Shown one piece after another: positions 45,451 to 55,723 of a stretch of DNA of 64,000 nt. The position numbers and the translations under genes are program-made. The stretch covers positions 310,001 to 374,000 of the forward strand of contig NZ_VDQT01000005.1 in NCBI RefSeq assembly GCF_007667275.1, written 5' to 3'. The DNA is from Stenotrophomonas rhizophila. GTDB lineage: Bacteria; Pseudomonadota; Gammaproteobacteria; Xanthomonadales; Xanthomonadaceae. Below the pieces are notes generated by a model. The model was given only the letters and a program-made list of their open reading frames with translations, was not told where the DNA came from and made no database searches. Each line of letters opens with the position of its first letter. Positions within the stretch are counted from its first letter, which is position 1.

Positions 45451-45804
45451 TTACTCCTTGAACATCAAAAACGCGGCAACCACGATCAGGCCGAACGCCG
45501 CGTAGTGGTTCCACTTCAGCGGCTGGTCCAGGTAGAACGCGGAAAACACCGCGAACACCACCAGCGTGATCACTTCCTGCATGCCCTTCAGCTGCGGCGC
45601 CGAGTACACCGCGCTGCCCAACCGGTTGCCGGGGACCTGCAGGCAGTACTCGAAGAAGGCGATGCCCCAGCTGACCAGGATCACCATCATCAACGGCGCG
45701 CTCTTGTACTTGAGGTGGCCGTACCAGGCGAAGGTCATGAAGATGTTGCTGCCGAGCAGCAGCAACACGGGGTAGAGGTAGGCGGTGAACGACGTGCCGG
45801 GCAT
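45451..45804 (-). CDS. DUF486 family membrane protein
   Basis: A 117-residue protein with four hydrophobic segments and the DUF486 pattern: NIFMTFAWYGHLKYKSAPL near the start, SWGIAFFEYCLQVPGNRLG, and KGMQEVITLVVFAVFSAFYL, ending MFKE. The fold resembles small multidrug-resistance/EamA half transporters, but function is unknown. The start at 45804 is chosen since the longer frame upstream crosses a REP dimer. It converges with the hypothetical gene at 44663. Confidence 0.88.
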   Translation of the reverse strand: MPGTSFTAYLYPVLLLLGSNIFMTFAWYGHLKYKSAPLMMVILVSWGIAFFEYCLQVPGNRLGSAVYSAPQLKGMQEVITLVVFAVFSAFYLDQPLKWNHYAAFGLIVVAAFLMFKE

Positions 45805-45838
45805 CGGAAGGTGTCTCGAAAACGTGGGAAGGGCAATG

Positions 45839-45909
45839 GTAGCCCCGGCCGTTGGCCGGACCACGTGATGCCCTGCCGCCCTGAAGGGCCGGCCAACGGC
45901 CGGCGCTAC
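45839..45909. repeat. SMAG/REP dimer
   Basis: A forward copy GTAGCCCCGGCCGTTGGCCG and a reverse copy ending GGCCGGCGCTAC, stems built on CGGCC/GGCCG. It ends two bases from the stop codon of the leftward ABC permease gene. Confidence 0.88.
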
Positions 45910-45911
45910 TG

Positions 45912-48391
45912 TCAGGCTTCCCGCAGGGCCAGCGCCGGCGGGGTATGCAGGATCCGCCGCGTGCCCCACCAGCCGGCCAGCATGCTCAGTGCCACGCCGA
46001 GCACGCCGCCTACCAGCAGCGGGGCCCACGGGGGGCTGAGCTGCAGTTCGAACACCTGCCGGGCGACCACGCTGCCCAGCAGTGCCGCCGTGCCCACCGC
46101 CAGCAGCGAGGACAGCAGCCCCAGCGCACCGAACTCCACCAGCACCGCGCCGCGCAGCTGGGTGCGGGTGGCACCCAGGGTGCGCAGCACTGCGCTGTCG
46201 TAGCGCCGCTCGCCGGCGGTGGCCTGCAGCGCGGCCAGCAGCACCAGCACCCCGGCCAGCAGGCTGAAGCCCATCACCAGCTGCACCGCCTGGGTGACCC
46301 GGTCCACCACCTCGCGTACCCGCTGCAGGATGCTGTCGATATCCAGCAGCGATATGTTCGGATGGTCGCGGGTCAGCCCGGCCAGCGCCGGTGCCTGCGC
46401 GCGCGGCAGGTGGAAGGCGGTGATCAGGTTGTACGGCGCATCGCCGACCGCGCCCTCGTTGAGCAGCAGGAAGAAGTTGACCCGGAACGAGTCCCAGTCG
46501 GCCTTGCGGATGCTGGTCACGGTGAACGTGCGCTCCTGTTCGCCCATCTGCAGGGTGACGGTGTCGCCCAGCTGCATGCCGTAGCGCTCCGACCAGCCTT
46601 CTTCGATCGACGCCTCGGCGCCGGTGCTGCCGGGCGCCCAGTAGCGTCCACTCACCAGCGTGTTGGCCGGCGGGAAATCATGCCGCCAGGAGAAGTTGAC
46701 CGGACGGTTGGCATCGTCGTCGCCATTGCTGTTGTCCTCGCGCTCCTGGCGTTGCGGCGGTCGCCCGTTGACGGCCAGCAGGCGGCCGGTACTGAACGGC
46801 TCGATCCCCGGCGTGCGCACGCCCAGGCCAGCGAGGGTGTCCAGCACCGCCTGGCGCTGCTCCGGCTGGATGTTCATCAGGAAGTAGTTCGGAGTGTCGC
46901 TGGGCAGGCGGTCGCGCCACTGCGCCAGCAGCCCCGGGCCGATCACCGACAGCAGCAGCAACGCGCACAGCGACAGGGACAGTCCGACCAGCTGCATCAC
47001 CGCCAGCCCGCGGCGGCGGGTAAGCGCGGCCAGCCCCAGCTTCCAGCGACCGCGCAGGCGCGGCTGCAGGCCGCGCAGCAGCCACAGCAGGGTCGCGCCG
47101 GCGGCCCCGGCCAGCAGCGCCAGCGCGGCCAGCCCGCCCAGCACCCAGGCCGCCAGCCGCACGTCGCCGGTGGCCTGCACGGTCAGTGCCACGGTGGCGG
47201 CCAGCGCGGCCGCGTAGACCAGCATCGAACTCGGCGGCAGGGTGGCGAAGCTGCGGTTGAGCACGCGCATCGGCGGCACCTTGCGCAGCCGCAGCAGCGG
47301 CGGCAGGCCGAACCCCAGCAGCAGCACCAGGCCGATGCCGGCGCCGCTCAGCGCCGGGGTCGCCTGCGGCAGCGGCAACCGGCCCGGGATCAGGCCACCC
47401 AGCGCCTGCACCAGCCCGGCCTGCGCGGCCATGCCCAGCCCGATGCCGACCAGGCATGCCGGAATGGCCAGCAGCACCAGCTGCAGCGCCATCGCACTGA
47501 GGATGTCGCGCTGGCGCGCGCCCAGGCAGCGCAGCACCGCAACCTGGTCGATGCGGCGCAGTGCGAAGCGGTTGGCAGCCAGTGCGGTGGCCACCCCGGC
47601 CAGCAGCACCGCCAGCAGCGCGGCCAGCGACAGGAAGCGGCCGGCCAGGTCGAACGCGCCGCGTACGCCGCGCTGCGCGTCGGCGATGCCGACGATGCGC
47701 AGGCCCTTCGCGCGCGGCTGCAACCAGCCGCGGAAATCGGCAATGGCGGCCGCGTCGCCGGCGAACATCATCCGGTACGACGCCCGGCTGCCGGGGCCGA
47801 GCAGGCCGGCGCGGTCCACGTCCACGCGGTTCACCAGCAGCGGCGGCGACAACTGCATCAACTCGCCGGAGGTATCCGGCTCCGCCTGCAGCACGCGGGT
47901 GACGGTGAGTGTGCCGGCACCGAATTCGAGTGCGTCGCCGACCTTCAGGCCCAAGGCCTGGATCAGGCGCGGATCAGCATAGGCCTCGCCGGGCGGCGGG
48001 GTTCCGGCGACCTCGCCGGCGCCGCCGGGCGCGCGGCTGACGCGCAGTTCCCCGCGCAGCGGATAGCCGGCGCCGACCGCCTTGATGTTGGCCATCTGGC
48101 TGGCATCGCCATGGAACAGCACGCTGGGGAAGCTGACCATGCGGGTGCTGGCCAGCCCGCGCGTCCTGGCCTCGTCGGCGAAGGCCTGGGGCACGTCCTC
48201 GCGCCCGCCCAGGCCCAGGTCGCCGCCGAGCATTTCGGCGGCACTGCTGGTCAGGGCCAGGGTGACCCGGTTGACCAGCGTGCCCACCGCCGTCATCACC
48301 GCCACGCCCAGCACCAGCGCGGCGAACACGGTCAGCAGGTCACCGGCCAGGAATTCCCGCCGCAATGCGCGCGCGGCATGACGCAGGACGT

Positions 48392-48395
<4 letters not shown>
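45912..48395 (-). CDS. ybbP: YbbP-like ABC exporter permease
   Basis: An 827-residue permease of the FtsX/MacB superfamily. It has an N-terminal transmembrane segment, a large periplasmic domain, then two clusters of three to four membrane segments (about residues 230-400 and 690-827), with the FtsX-type sequences RRIDQVAVLRCLGARQRDIL and RRYDSAVLRTLGATRTQLRG. In E. coli, YbbAP with TesA is a linked group; the substrate is unknown. The start overlaps the stop of the ATPase gene (ATGA at 48392-48395). Between the clusters, EREDNSNGDDDANRP looks like an acidic flexible insert. Confidence 0.9.
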
Positions 48396-49099
<704 letters not shown>

Positions 49100-49111
49100 G
49101 AGGATTCTCCA

Positions 49112-49762
49112 ATGTACCGAGCAAAGTGGGCGGGCCGCGCGGCCCTTTCGTTCTGGATGCTGGCAGCGTTGCTGCTGGTGCCGGCGCTGGCATGTGCCAA
49201 AGGTGCCGACACCCGGCCCGCGGTGCTGGTGGTGGGCGACAGCCTCAGTGCTGCCCACAATATCCCGGCCGCCTCCGGGTGGGTGAACCTGCTTCAGCAG
49301 CGGGTCAACCAGCAGGTCAAACCGCCGCCGGCGGTCATCAACGCCAGCATCAGCGGCGAGACCACCGCCGGCGCGCTGACCCGGCTGCCGGCGCTGCTGC
49401 AGAAACACCGGCCGTCGGTGGTGGTGATCGCGCTGGGCGGCAACGATGCGCTGCGCGGGCTGACCCCGGCGCAGCTGCGCGGCAACCTGGAAAAGATGAT
49501 CGTGGCCAGCCAGAAGGCCGGTGCGCGGGTGCTGCTGCTGGGCATCGACGTGCCGCCCAACTACGGGCCGGCCTACCGCGACCGGCTGCGCCAGACCTAT
49601 GCCGGGCTGGCCGGCCAGTACAAGGTGCCGCTGCTGCCGTTCCTGCTGGAAGACGTGGCGTTGAAGCCCGGGATGATGCAATCGGACGGCCTCCACCCCA
49701 CCGCAGCTGCGCAGCCGCAGGTGCTGGAGAACGTCTGGCCGTTGCTGAAACCCCTGCTGTGA
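49112..49762 (+). CDS. tesA: TesA-like arylesterase/acyl-CoA thioesterase I
   Basis: A 216-residue SGNH hydrolase exported to the periplasm. After a signal peptide (cleavage near ACA-KG, residue 28) come block I VVGDSLSAAHNI with the nucleophile Ser, block II Gly in ASISGETTAGAL, block III GGNDALRG with Asn, and block V DGLHPTAAAQ with Asp and His. All catalytic residues are present. TesA/EstA enzymes act on acyl esters. It is divergent from ybbA by about 12 bases, the same gene neighbourhood as in E. coli. Confidence 0.93.
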   Translation: MYRAKWAGRAALSFWMLAALLLVPALACAKGADTRPAVLVVGDSLSAAHNIPAASGWVNLLQQRVNQQVKPPPAVINASISGETTAGALTRLPALLQKHRPSVVVIALGGNDALRGLTPAQLRGNLEKMIVASQKAGARVLLLGIDVPPNYGPAYRDRLRQTYAGLAGQYKVPLLPFLLEDVALKPGMMQSDGLHPTAAAQPQVLENVWPLLKPLL

Positions 49763-49850
49763 TGAATATTTCAGCGGGGTGTGAGCGGCTTCACATCGCG
49801 TCTACCGACGATCCGGCATGTTTCACAAAGCTGAAGAAAGAGGGACTCCC

Positions 49851-50564
49851 ATGCGTCAGACAAAGGAAACCTCCGGCCTGGTGCTGGTGGTCGAAGACAA
49901 CCGCAATATCTCCGAGATGATCGGTGAATACCTGGAAGGCCGCGGATTCGAGGTCGACTACGCCCAGGACGGGCTGGACGGCTACCGCCTTGCGGCCGAG
50001 AACAGCTACGACGTGGTGGTGCTGGACCTGATGCTGCCGCGCCTGGACGGCATCGAAGTCTGTCGCCGGCTGCGCAACGACGCCCGCAAGTCGACGCCGG
50101 TGCTGATGCTGACCGCGCGCGACACGTTGGACGACAAGTTGACCGGCCTCGGTTTCGGTGCGGACGATTACCTGACCAAGCCGTTTGCGATCCAGGAACT
50201 GGAAGCCCGCCTGCGCGCGCTGATCCGCCGCGAACGTCGCCAGGTGGGGTCGGAGGTGCTCAAGGTGGCCGACCTGGTGCTCGATCCGGTCAGCATGCGG
50301 GCCACGCGTGCCGGCACCGAGCTGCAGCTGTCGCCGATCGGGCTGCGCCTGCTCACCATCCTGATGCGCGAGTCGCCGCGCGTGGTCACCCGCCAGGAAA
50401 TCGAGCGCGAGATCTGGGGCAATGGCCTGCCGGATTCGGATACGCTGCGCAGCCACCTGTACAACCTGCGCAAGATCATCGACAAGCCGTTCGACCGTCC
50501 GCTGCTGCACACCGTGCAGAGCGCCGGCTACCGGATTGCCGATATCGCGCAGCCGATGAGCTGA
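49851..50564 (+). CDS. OmpR-family response regulator
   Basis: A 237-residue transcription factor. The receiver domain has the acidic pocket VVEDN, the phosphorylatable Asp at about residue 59 (VVVLDLMLPRLDG), Thr in LMLTARD and Lys at about 110 (YLTKPF). The C-terminal winged helix includes LSPIGLRLLTILM and SHLYNLRKIIDKPF. The start at 49851 has AGGGA upstream. It pairs with the histidine kinase 54 bp downstream. The regulated genes and signal are unknown, so no symbol is given. Confidence 0.92.
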   Translation: MRQTKETSGLVLVVEDNRNISEMIGEYLEGRGFEVDYAQDGLDGYRLAAENSYDVVVLDLMLPRLDGIEVCRRLRNDARKSTPVLMLTARDTLDDKLTGLGFGADDYLTKPFAIQELEARLRALIRRERRQVGSEVLKVADLVLDPVSMRATRAGTELQLSPIGLRLLTILMRESPRVVTRQEIEREIWGNGLPDSDTLRSHLYNLRKIIDKPFDRPLLHTVQSAGYRIADIAQPMS

Positions 50565-50572
50565 TGCGACAC

Positions 50573-50598
50573 GATGCCCCGGCGCCAGCCGGGGCATC
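50573..50598. other. stable hairpin between response regulator and kinase genes
   Basis: A perfect 11-bp stem (GATGCCCCGGC with GCCGGGGCATC) around GCCA fills the 54-bp spacer, with no T-tract after it. It could lower kinase expression relative to the regulator by partial termination, or act as a processing or stability element. Confidence 0.7.
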
Positions 50599-50618
50599 CG
50601 AACCACCTGGACGTCGTA

Positions 50619-51890
50619 ATGCCGCACGGTCTGCCGCGCAAGATCCGCATCGTTTTCATCCTGCAGGCCGTACTTGCCAGCCTGGGCATCCTGCTGGGCG
50701 CGTGGCTGGTGTCGCTGGTGATCAAGCACAGCCTGGTCAGCAGCGCGCTGCAGGAAGAAGCCACCTATTTCTGGAACCTGCACGCGGCCTCGCCGGTGCA
50801 GCCGCCGCCGAACACGCGCAACATCCGCGGCTACCTGCTGGAAGCCGGGCAGTCGGCACTGAGCCTGCCGGCGAACCTGCGCACGCTGGAACCGGGGTTC
50901 CACGAACTGGAGGCCGACGACCAGCTGGTGCTGGTCGACGCACGCCCGGAAGGGCGGCTGTACCTGGTGTTCCTGCGCTCGCGTGCGGAGATGCTGGCGT
51001 TCTGGTTCGGCATCGTGCCGGTGCTGCTGACCCTGCTGGCGGTGTATGGCGCCTCGTGGGTCACCTATCGCGCGTCGAAACGGCTGGTGTCGCCGGTGAA
51101 CTGGCTGGCGCGCCGCGTGTCGCGCTGGAACCCGGGCCACCCGGAAGCGGCCGACCTGGCACCCGACAAACTACCCGCCGACATGCAGGGCGAAACCCGG
51201 CAGCTGGCGGCGGCACTGCACCAGCTGGCCACGCGGGTCACCGCACACGTGGCACGCGAGCGCAACTTCACCCGCGATGCCAGCCACGAACTGCGCACCC
51301 CCCTGACCGTGATCCGGGTGGCCAGCGACATGGCGCTGGGCGACCAGGACATGACCCCGCGCCTGCGCCGTGGCCTGAATCGCATCCAGCGCGCCGGGCG
51401 TGACATGGAAGCGGTGATCGACGCGTTCCTGATCCTGGCGCGCGAAGCCGACGTGGAACCGCAGATCGAGCTGTTCGACGTCAACGACATCGTGCGCTAC
51501 GAAGTGGAGAATGCGCGCGAGCTGCTGGCCGGTCGCCCGGTCGAGATCCACGTGCACAGCGAGGCGCCGGTGCAGCTGCACGCCCCGCCGCGGGTGCTGC
51601 AGGTGGTGGTCAGCAACCTGCTGCGCAACGCGTGCAGCTATACCGACGAAGGCCGCATCGACGTGGACGTGCTGGACGACCGGGTGGTGGTGCGCGACAC
51701 CGGCATCGGCATGTCGGCCGAAGCGCTGTCGCGCGCGTTCGAGCCGTTCTACCGCGCCGAACCGAGCCGCCCGCAGGGCACCGGCCTGGGCCTGTCGATC
51801 GTGCGCCGGTTGTGCGACCGCTTCGGCTGGAAGATCGAACTGGCCAGCGAGCCCGGCGTCGGCACCCAGGCCACGATCATCTACCGCTGA
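50619..51890 (+). CDS. sensor histidine kinase
   Basis: A 423-residue membrane kinase. Two transmembrane segments (about residues 10-32 and 128-150) flank a ~95-residue periplasmic sensor. A HAMP-like region is followed by the H-box RDASHELRTPLTVIRVAS with the phospho-His, the N-box NLLRNACSYT, G1 VRDTGIGMS, F-box-like FEPFYRAE and G2 GTGLGLSIVRRL. The start at 50619 avoids an upstream in-frame ATG that lies inside the intercistronic hairpin. The sensor domain is not recognisable, so the signal is unknown. Confidence 0.92.
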   Translation: MPHGLPRKIRIVFILQAVLASLGILLGAWLVSLVIKHSLVSSALQEEATYFWNLHAASPVQPPPNTRNIRGYLLEAGQSALSLPANLRTLEPGFHELEADDQLVLVDARPEGRLYLVFLRSRAEMLAFWFGIVPVLLTLLAVYGASWVTYRASKRLVSPVNWLARRVSRWNPGHPEAADLAPDKLPADMQGETRQLAAALHQLATRVTAHVARERNFTRDASHELRTPLTVIRVASDMALGDQDMTPRLRRGLNRIQRAGRDMEAVIDAFLILAREADVEPQIELFDVNDIVRYEVENARELLAGRPVEIHVHSEAPVQLHAPPRVLQVVVSNLLRNACSYTDEGRIDVDVLDDRVVVRDTGIGMSAEALSRAFEPFYRAEPSRPQGTGLGLSIVRRLCDRFGWKIELASEPGVGTQATIIYR

Positions 51891-51990
51891 CGCCCCTCGA
51901 CGGTCCGCAAGCGCGGTAGGGTCGGTTCCCGAACGACCGCCGACCGTGCTGATCGGCCCTATAACGCATGACCACGAACAACCTGCGCTG

Positions 51991-52713
51991 TTACCGCTTC
52001 ACCGCGTCACACCGCACCTTCGGTGCCAATGCCTCGCGCCAGATCGCATAGCCTTCCGGCGTCATATGCAGCATATCCTCGCGGAACAACGCCGCACGCG
52101 GCTGCCCATCCGTGCCCAGCATCGGCGAGTAGACGTCGGTGAACCCGGTGTTGGGCAACTTCGCCAGCGCGGCCTGGATCAGCCCGTTGGCTTCGCGCAC
52201 CGCCGGCAGCAGTTGCGCGCGCGACGGGCTGGGCTTGATCGAGATGACTTCGACGGTGGTCTTCGGCAGGTCGCGGTGCACGCGCTGCACGAAGGCGACC
52301 ACGTCGTCGCGTACCTGCGTGGGCGTGCGGCCGCTGTTGAGGTCGTTGTCGCCGGCGTAGAAGAACACCTTGCACGGCGCGTACGGGATCACGATCTGGT
52401 CGGCGTACCAGGTGCTGTCGCGGACTTCGGAACCGCCGAAGCCGCGGTTGAACACCTTCTGCCCCGGGAAGTCGGTGGCCAGGGTGTCCCACATGCGGAT
52501 GGAGGAGCTGCCGATGAACTCGATGCCGCCGCGCGGTGGCGGGGTGGCTGCGTCCGCTTTGGCGAAGGCGGCCATGTCGCCGGCCCAGGCCACGTTGGAC
52601 ACCTGTTCCGGTACCTGCGGCGGCGGGACCGGCGCGGTGTTCAGGGCCAGCGCGGGCAGGCTGGCGGTCAGTGCCAGGGCGAGCAGCAGGGGACGGGTGA
52701 CGCGATGGGACAT
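51991..52713 (-). CDS. secreted SGNH/GDSL-type hydrolase
   Basis: A 240-residue exported protein: signal peptide (cleavage near ALA-LN, residue 24), a Pro-rich stretch, then an SGNH-hydrolase domain. Block I is IEFIGSSSIRMW with the nucleophile Ser. Block III is YAGDNDLNSGRTP with Asn. The C-terminal block DMLHMTPEGYAIW carries the catalytic Asp-x-x-His. The family resembles platelet-activating-factor acetylhydrolase-like lipases or acetylesterases; the substrate is open. It converges with the histidine kinase gene, leaving 100 bp. Confidence 0.88.
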   Translation of the reverse strand: MSHRVTRPLLLALALTASLPALALNTAPVPPPQVPEQVSNVAWAGDMAAFAKADAATPPPRGGIEFIGSSSIRMWDTLATDFPGQKVFNRGFGGSEVRDSTWYADQIVIPYAPCKVFFYAGDNDLNSGRTPTQVRDDVVAFVQRVHRDLPKTTVEVISIKPSPSRAQLLPAVREANGLIQAALAKLPNTGFTDVYSPMLGTDGQPRAALFREDMLHMTPEGYAIWREALAPKVRCDAVKR

Positions 52714-52893
52714 GCGGGACTCCTTGCAGGGTACCGGACCATCTTAGGGCCCCGAGCGTCCGGTGCCGGGGGCCGGGCTGTGCAGGATATGGCAAAATGG
52801 AGGATTCACGCCCCGTCCATGCGCTGCCCATGACCCCTTGCCGTGCCCTGCACCTGCCCCTGTGCCACGCTTTCCGCCGCGGAGCGTGCCGGC

Positions 52894-53274
52894 GTGGCTG
52901 ACGAACTCGGGCACCTGCCGCGAGGCCCCCGGCGCATCTTCAAGGCCGCGGTGTGGTCGTGGCAGGGGCTGCGCGCAGCCTGGCTGCACGAATCCTCATT
53001 CCGCCTCGAGGTGTACCTGCTGGTGGTGCTGGCACCGCTGGCGCTGTGGCTGGGCGAGAGCCCGGTCGAGCGCGCGCTGATGATCGGCTCGATGCTGCTG
53101 GTGCTGGCCATGGAGCTGGCCAATTCAGCGATCGAGGCGGTGATCGAGCGCTACGGCGCCGAATTCCACGAGCTGGCCGGCCGCGCCAAGGACATGGGCT
53201 CGGCGGCGGTGTTCGTGCTGATGATGAATGTGCTGGTGTGCTGGGCCCTGGTCCTGGCGCCGCGAATCTTCTGA
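52894..53274 (+). CDS. dgkA: diacylglycerol kinase DgkA
   Basis: A 126-residue inner-membrane lipid kinase that recycles diacylglycerol to phosphatidic acid. It has three hydrophobic segments and the family's signature ELANSAIEAVIER followed by HELAGRAKDMGSAAV. The start is a GTG at 52894, with GGAG nine bases upstream; this gives a length close to E. coli DgkA (122). An ATG at 52843 in the same frame adds a Cys-rich stretch unlike the family. Confidence 0.92.
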   Translation: MADELGHLPRGPRRIFKAAVWSWQGLRAAWLHESSFRLEVYLLVVLAPLALWLGESPVERALMIGSMLLVLAMELANSAIEAVIERYGAEFHELAGRAKDMGSAAVFVLMMNVLVCWALVLAPRIF

Positions 53275-53314
53275 CGCGCCCGGCGCGTCATTTTCCCCTT
53301 GTAAGGATGTCTCC

Positions 53315-54064
53315 ATGTTCCTCGAGCTGCTGTCCGATCCCAACGTCTGGTTGACCCTGCTGACCCTGAGCGCACTGGAAATCGTGCTCGGCATCGACAA
53401 CCTGGTGTTCATCTCCATCGCGGTGAGCAAGCTGCCCGAAGCGCGCCGTCCGTTCGCGCGCAAGCTGGGCATCGCGGTGGCCTGCATCACCCGTATCCTG
53501 CTGCTGGTCTCGCTGGCCTACCTGGCGCACATGCAGGCCAACCTGTTCACCGTAGCCGGCATGGGCATCTCCATCCGCGACCTGGTGCTGATCGTGGGTG
53601 GCCTGTTCCTGATCATCAAGGGCGGCATGGAGATCCGCGAGCTGATCACCGGCGGCGAAGACGAAGACCCGACCACCACCAAGGCCTCGGCGGTGTTCGG
53701 CATGGTGATCGCGCAGATCGCCATCATCGACATCGTGTTCTCGCTGGACTCGGTGATCACCGCCGTCGGCATCGCCGAGCACGTGCCGGTGATGGTCGCG
53801 GCGATCCTGCTGTCGGTGGCGGTGATGCTGCTGGCGGCCAACCCGCTGGGCCGCTTCATCGACGCCAACCCGACCGTGAAGATGCTGGCCCTGGCCTTCA
53901 TCCTGCTGATCGGCGCGGTGCTGATCCTGGACGGCCTGGACGTGCACGTGCCCAAGCCGTACATCTACGCCGCGATGGGCTTCTCGGTGCTGGTGGAGTG
54001 GCTGAACCTGCTGATGCGCCGCCGCGCGGTGGCCCACCACGTGCCGGGCGCCGGCAATTGGTGA
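53315..54064 (+). CDS. TerC-family integral membrane protein
   Basis: A 249-residue protein with about seven transmembrane segments and TerC hallmarks: LEIVLGIDNLVFISI near residue 21, LFLIIKGGMEIRELI and IDIVFSLDSVITAVG, with paired acidic residues in the membrane. Members include YgdQ/YoaE-like proteins; recent work links some TerC proteins to metal efflux during secretion, but this one's role is not known. AAGGA precedes the ATG. It lies 40 bp after dgkA on the same strand. Confidence 0.9.
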   Translation: MFLELLSDPNVWLTLLTLSALEIVLGIDNLVFISIAVSKLPEARRPFARKLGIAVACITRILLLVSLAYLAHMQANLFTVAGMGISIRDLVLIVGGLFLIIKGGMEIRELITGGEDEDPTTTKASAVFGMVIAQIAIIDIVFSLDSVITAVGIAEHVPVMVAAILLSVAVMLLAANPLGRFIDANPTVKMLALAFILLIGAVLILDGLDVHVPKPYIYAAMGFSVLVEWLNLLMRRRAVAHHVPGAGNW

Positions 54065-54068
54065 AGCC

Positions 54069-54091
54069 GGTACCGACCAACGGTCGGTACC
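54069..54091. repeat. degenerate REP palindrome
   Basis: GGTACCGACC and GGTCGGTACC form a 10-bp stem around AAC. It matches the CGACC-type SMAG core seen at 31027-31053 but lacks the GTAG head. It starts four bases after the TerC stop. Confidence 0.65.
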
Positions 54092-54189
54092 CACCGGGTG
54101 GTATGCGGCCCCCCCCGCACACCCTAACGGGGAATTAACCCCTATTCATGCCATTCTCCGGCCGCGTCCATCCCGATCCGGAGCCGGCC

Positions 54190-54825
54190 ATGCGTATCTC
54201 CCCCCGACTGATCCTGCTGGCCCTGCTGGCCAGCCTGTTGTCAGGTTGTGGCTACAACTCGATCCAGCAGAAGGATGAGCAGGTCAAGGCCGGCTGGGCC
54301 GAAGTGCTCAACCAGTACAAGCGCCGTGCCGATCTGATCCCCAACCTGGTGCAGACCGTGCAGGGCTATGCCGACCAGGAACGGCAGGTGCTGACCGACG
54401 TCACCAACGCGCGTGCGCGGGTGGGCCAGGTCAATGTGAATGCCGACGACGCCGAGTCGCTGAAGCAGTTCCAGCAGGCGCAGGGCGAACTCAGCGGGGC
54501 GCTGTCGCGACTGCTGGTGGTTACCGAGAACTACCCGAACCTCAAGTCCGACCAGGGCTTCCGCGACCTGCAGGCGCAGCTGGAGGGCACCGAGAACCGC
54601 ATCACCGTGGCCCGCGGGCGCTACATCCAGCAGGTGCAGGACTACAACACCTACATCCGCTCGTTCCCGCAGCTGATCACCGCCAAGATCTTCGGCTACA
54701 AGGAAAAGCCGAACTTCACGGTCGAGAACGAAGCGCAGATTTCGCAGCCGCCGGCGGTGAAGTTCGGTGCGCAGCCGGCGGCCCCGGCGCCGGCGCCGCA
54801 GCCGCAGCAGGCCCCGGCGCAGTGA
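54190..54825 (+). CDS. lemA: LemA family lipoprotein
   Basis: A 211-residue envelope protein. A lipoprotein signal ends in LLSGC (Cys near residue 19). The LemA core begins with QVKAGWAEVLNQYKRRADLIPN and continues as a long three- to four-helix bundle to ENRITVARGRYIQQVQDYN. The C-terminal ~25 residues are Ala/Pro/Gln-rich. LemA proteins have no settled function and are usually linked to TPM-domain genes, as here: the next gene starts five bases after this stop. Confidence 0.92.
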   Translation: MRISPRLILLALLASLLSGCGYNSIQQKDEQVKAGWAEVLNQYKRRADLIPNLVQTVQGYADQERQVLTDVTNARARVGQVNVNADDAESLKQFQQAQGELSGALSRLLVVTENYPNLKSDQGFRDLQAQLEGTENRITVARGRYIQQVQDYNTYIRSFPQLITAKIFGYKEKPNFTVENEAQISQPPAVKFGAQPAAPAPAPQPQQAPAQ

Positions 54826-54829
54826 TCCG

Positions 54830-55723
54830 GTGAACATCCGCCCGCTGCTGCGCGCGTTGCTGCTGCTGGGGCTGTGCCTGGCCGGGCCCGCATGGGCGCA
54901 GGCCGAAGCGGAGATTCCGCCGATGAGCTCGCCGGTGGTGGATACCACCGGCACCTTGGACGCCACGCAGAAGCAGGCGCTGGAAGCCCAGGCGCTGGCC
55001 CTGCAGCAGCGCAAGGGCAGCCAGCTGCAGATCCTGATGGTGCCCAGCACCCAGCCGGAGACCATCGAGCAGTACACGCAGCGCGTGTTCGAGCAGTGGC
55101 AGGTCGGGCGCAAGGGCGTGGATGACGGCGTGCTGCTGGTGGTCGCCAAGGACGACCGCAAGGTGCGGATCGAACCCGGCTACGGGCTGGAAGGCGCCAT
55201 TCCCGATGCCATTGCCAACCGCGTCATCCAGGAATACCTGGCCCCGCACTTCCGCAGCGGCGACTACGCCGGTGGACTTGCCGACGGCACTGCCGCGCTG
55301 GTCAAGCTGATCGACGGCGAGGAACTGCCGGCCCCGGTCAGCGCCAATCCCGCCCCGCGCGGCAGCGGCGGCGACGGCTTTACCGTGGCGCTGGTGATCG
55401 GTTTCTTCGTCGGCACCTTTGCCCGCGCCCTGCTGGGCTGGCTGCCCCGTCCGCTGCGCGCGCTGCTCGGTGGCGGCGGTGCGGCGGTGGCCGCCTTCCT
55501 GTTCACCTCGCTGTGGCTGGCCAGTGGCCTGGCCGGCCTGATCGGCCTGTTCGTCGGCTTCTCGTCCGGCCGCGCCGGCCGCTTCGCACGCAACAGCGGC
55601 TGGGGCGGGGGCGGTTTCGGCGGCGGCGGCTGGGGCGGCGGTGGTGGTGGCTTTGGCGGCGGTGGCGGCTGGGGTGGCGGCGGTGGCCGCTCCGGCGGCG
55701 GCGGCGCCTCGGGAGGCTGGTGA
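54830..55723 (+). CDS. TPM-domain membrane protein (YgcG-like)
   Basis: A 297-residue protein starting at a GTG just after lemA. It has a signal peptide (cleavage near AWA, residue 21), then a TPM phosphatase-like domain at about 30-165 (VVDTTGTLDATQKQALEAQ, GVDDGVLLVVAKDDRKVRIE, PGYGLEGAIPDAIANRV). Two to three membrane segments follow, then a C-terminal tail of ~45 residues made almost entirely of Gly, Trp, Phe and Ser. The first domain faces the periplasm. A GGW-rich tail is common in this family, with unknown function. Confidence 0.88.
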   Translation: MNIRPLLRALLLLGLCLAGPAWAQAEAEIPPMSSPVVDTTGTLDATQKQALEAQALALQQRKGSQLQILMVPSTQPETIEQYTQRVFEQWQVGRKGVDDGVLLVVAKDDRKVRIEPGYGLEGAIPDAIANRVIQEYLAPHFRSGDYAGGLADGTAALVKLIDGEELPAPVSANPAPRGSGGDGFTVALVIGFFVGTFARALLGWLPRPLRALLGGGGAAVAAFLFTSLWLASGLAGLIGLFVGFSSGRAGRFARNSGWGGGGFGGGGWGGGGGGFGGGGGWGGGGGRSGGGGASGGW

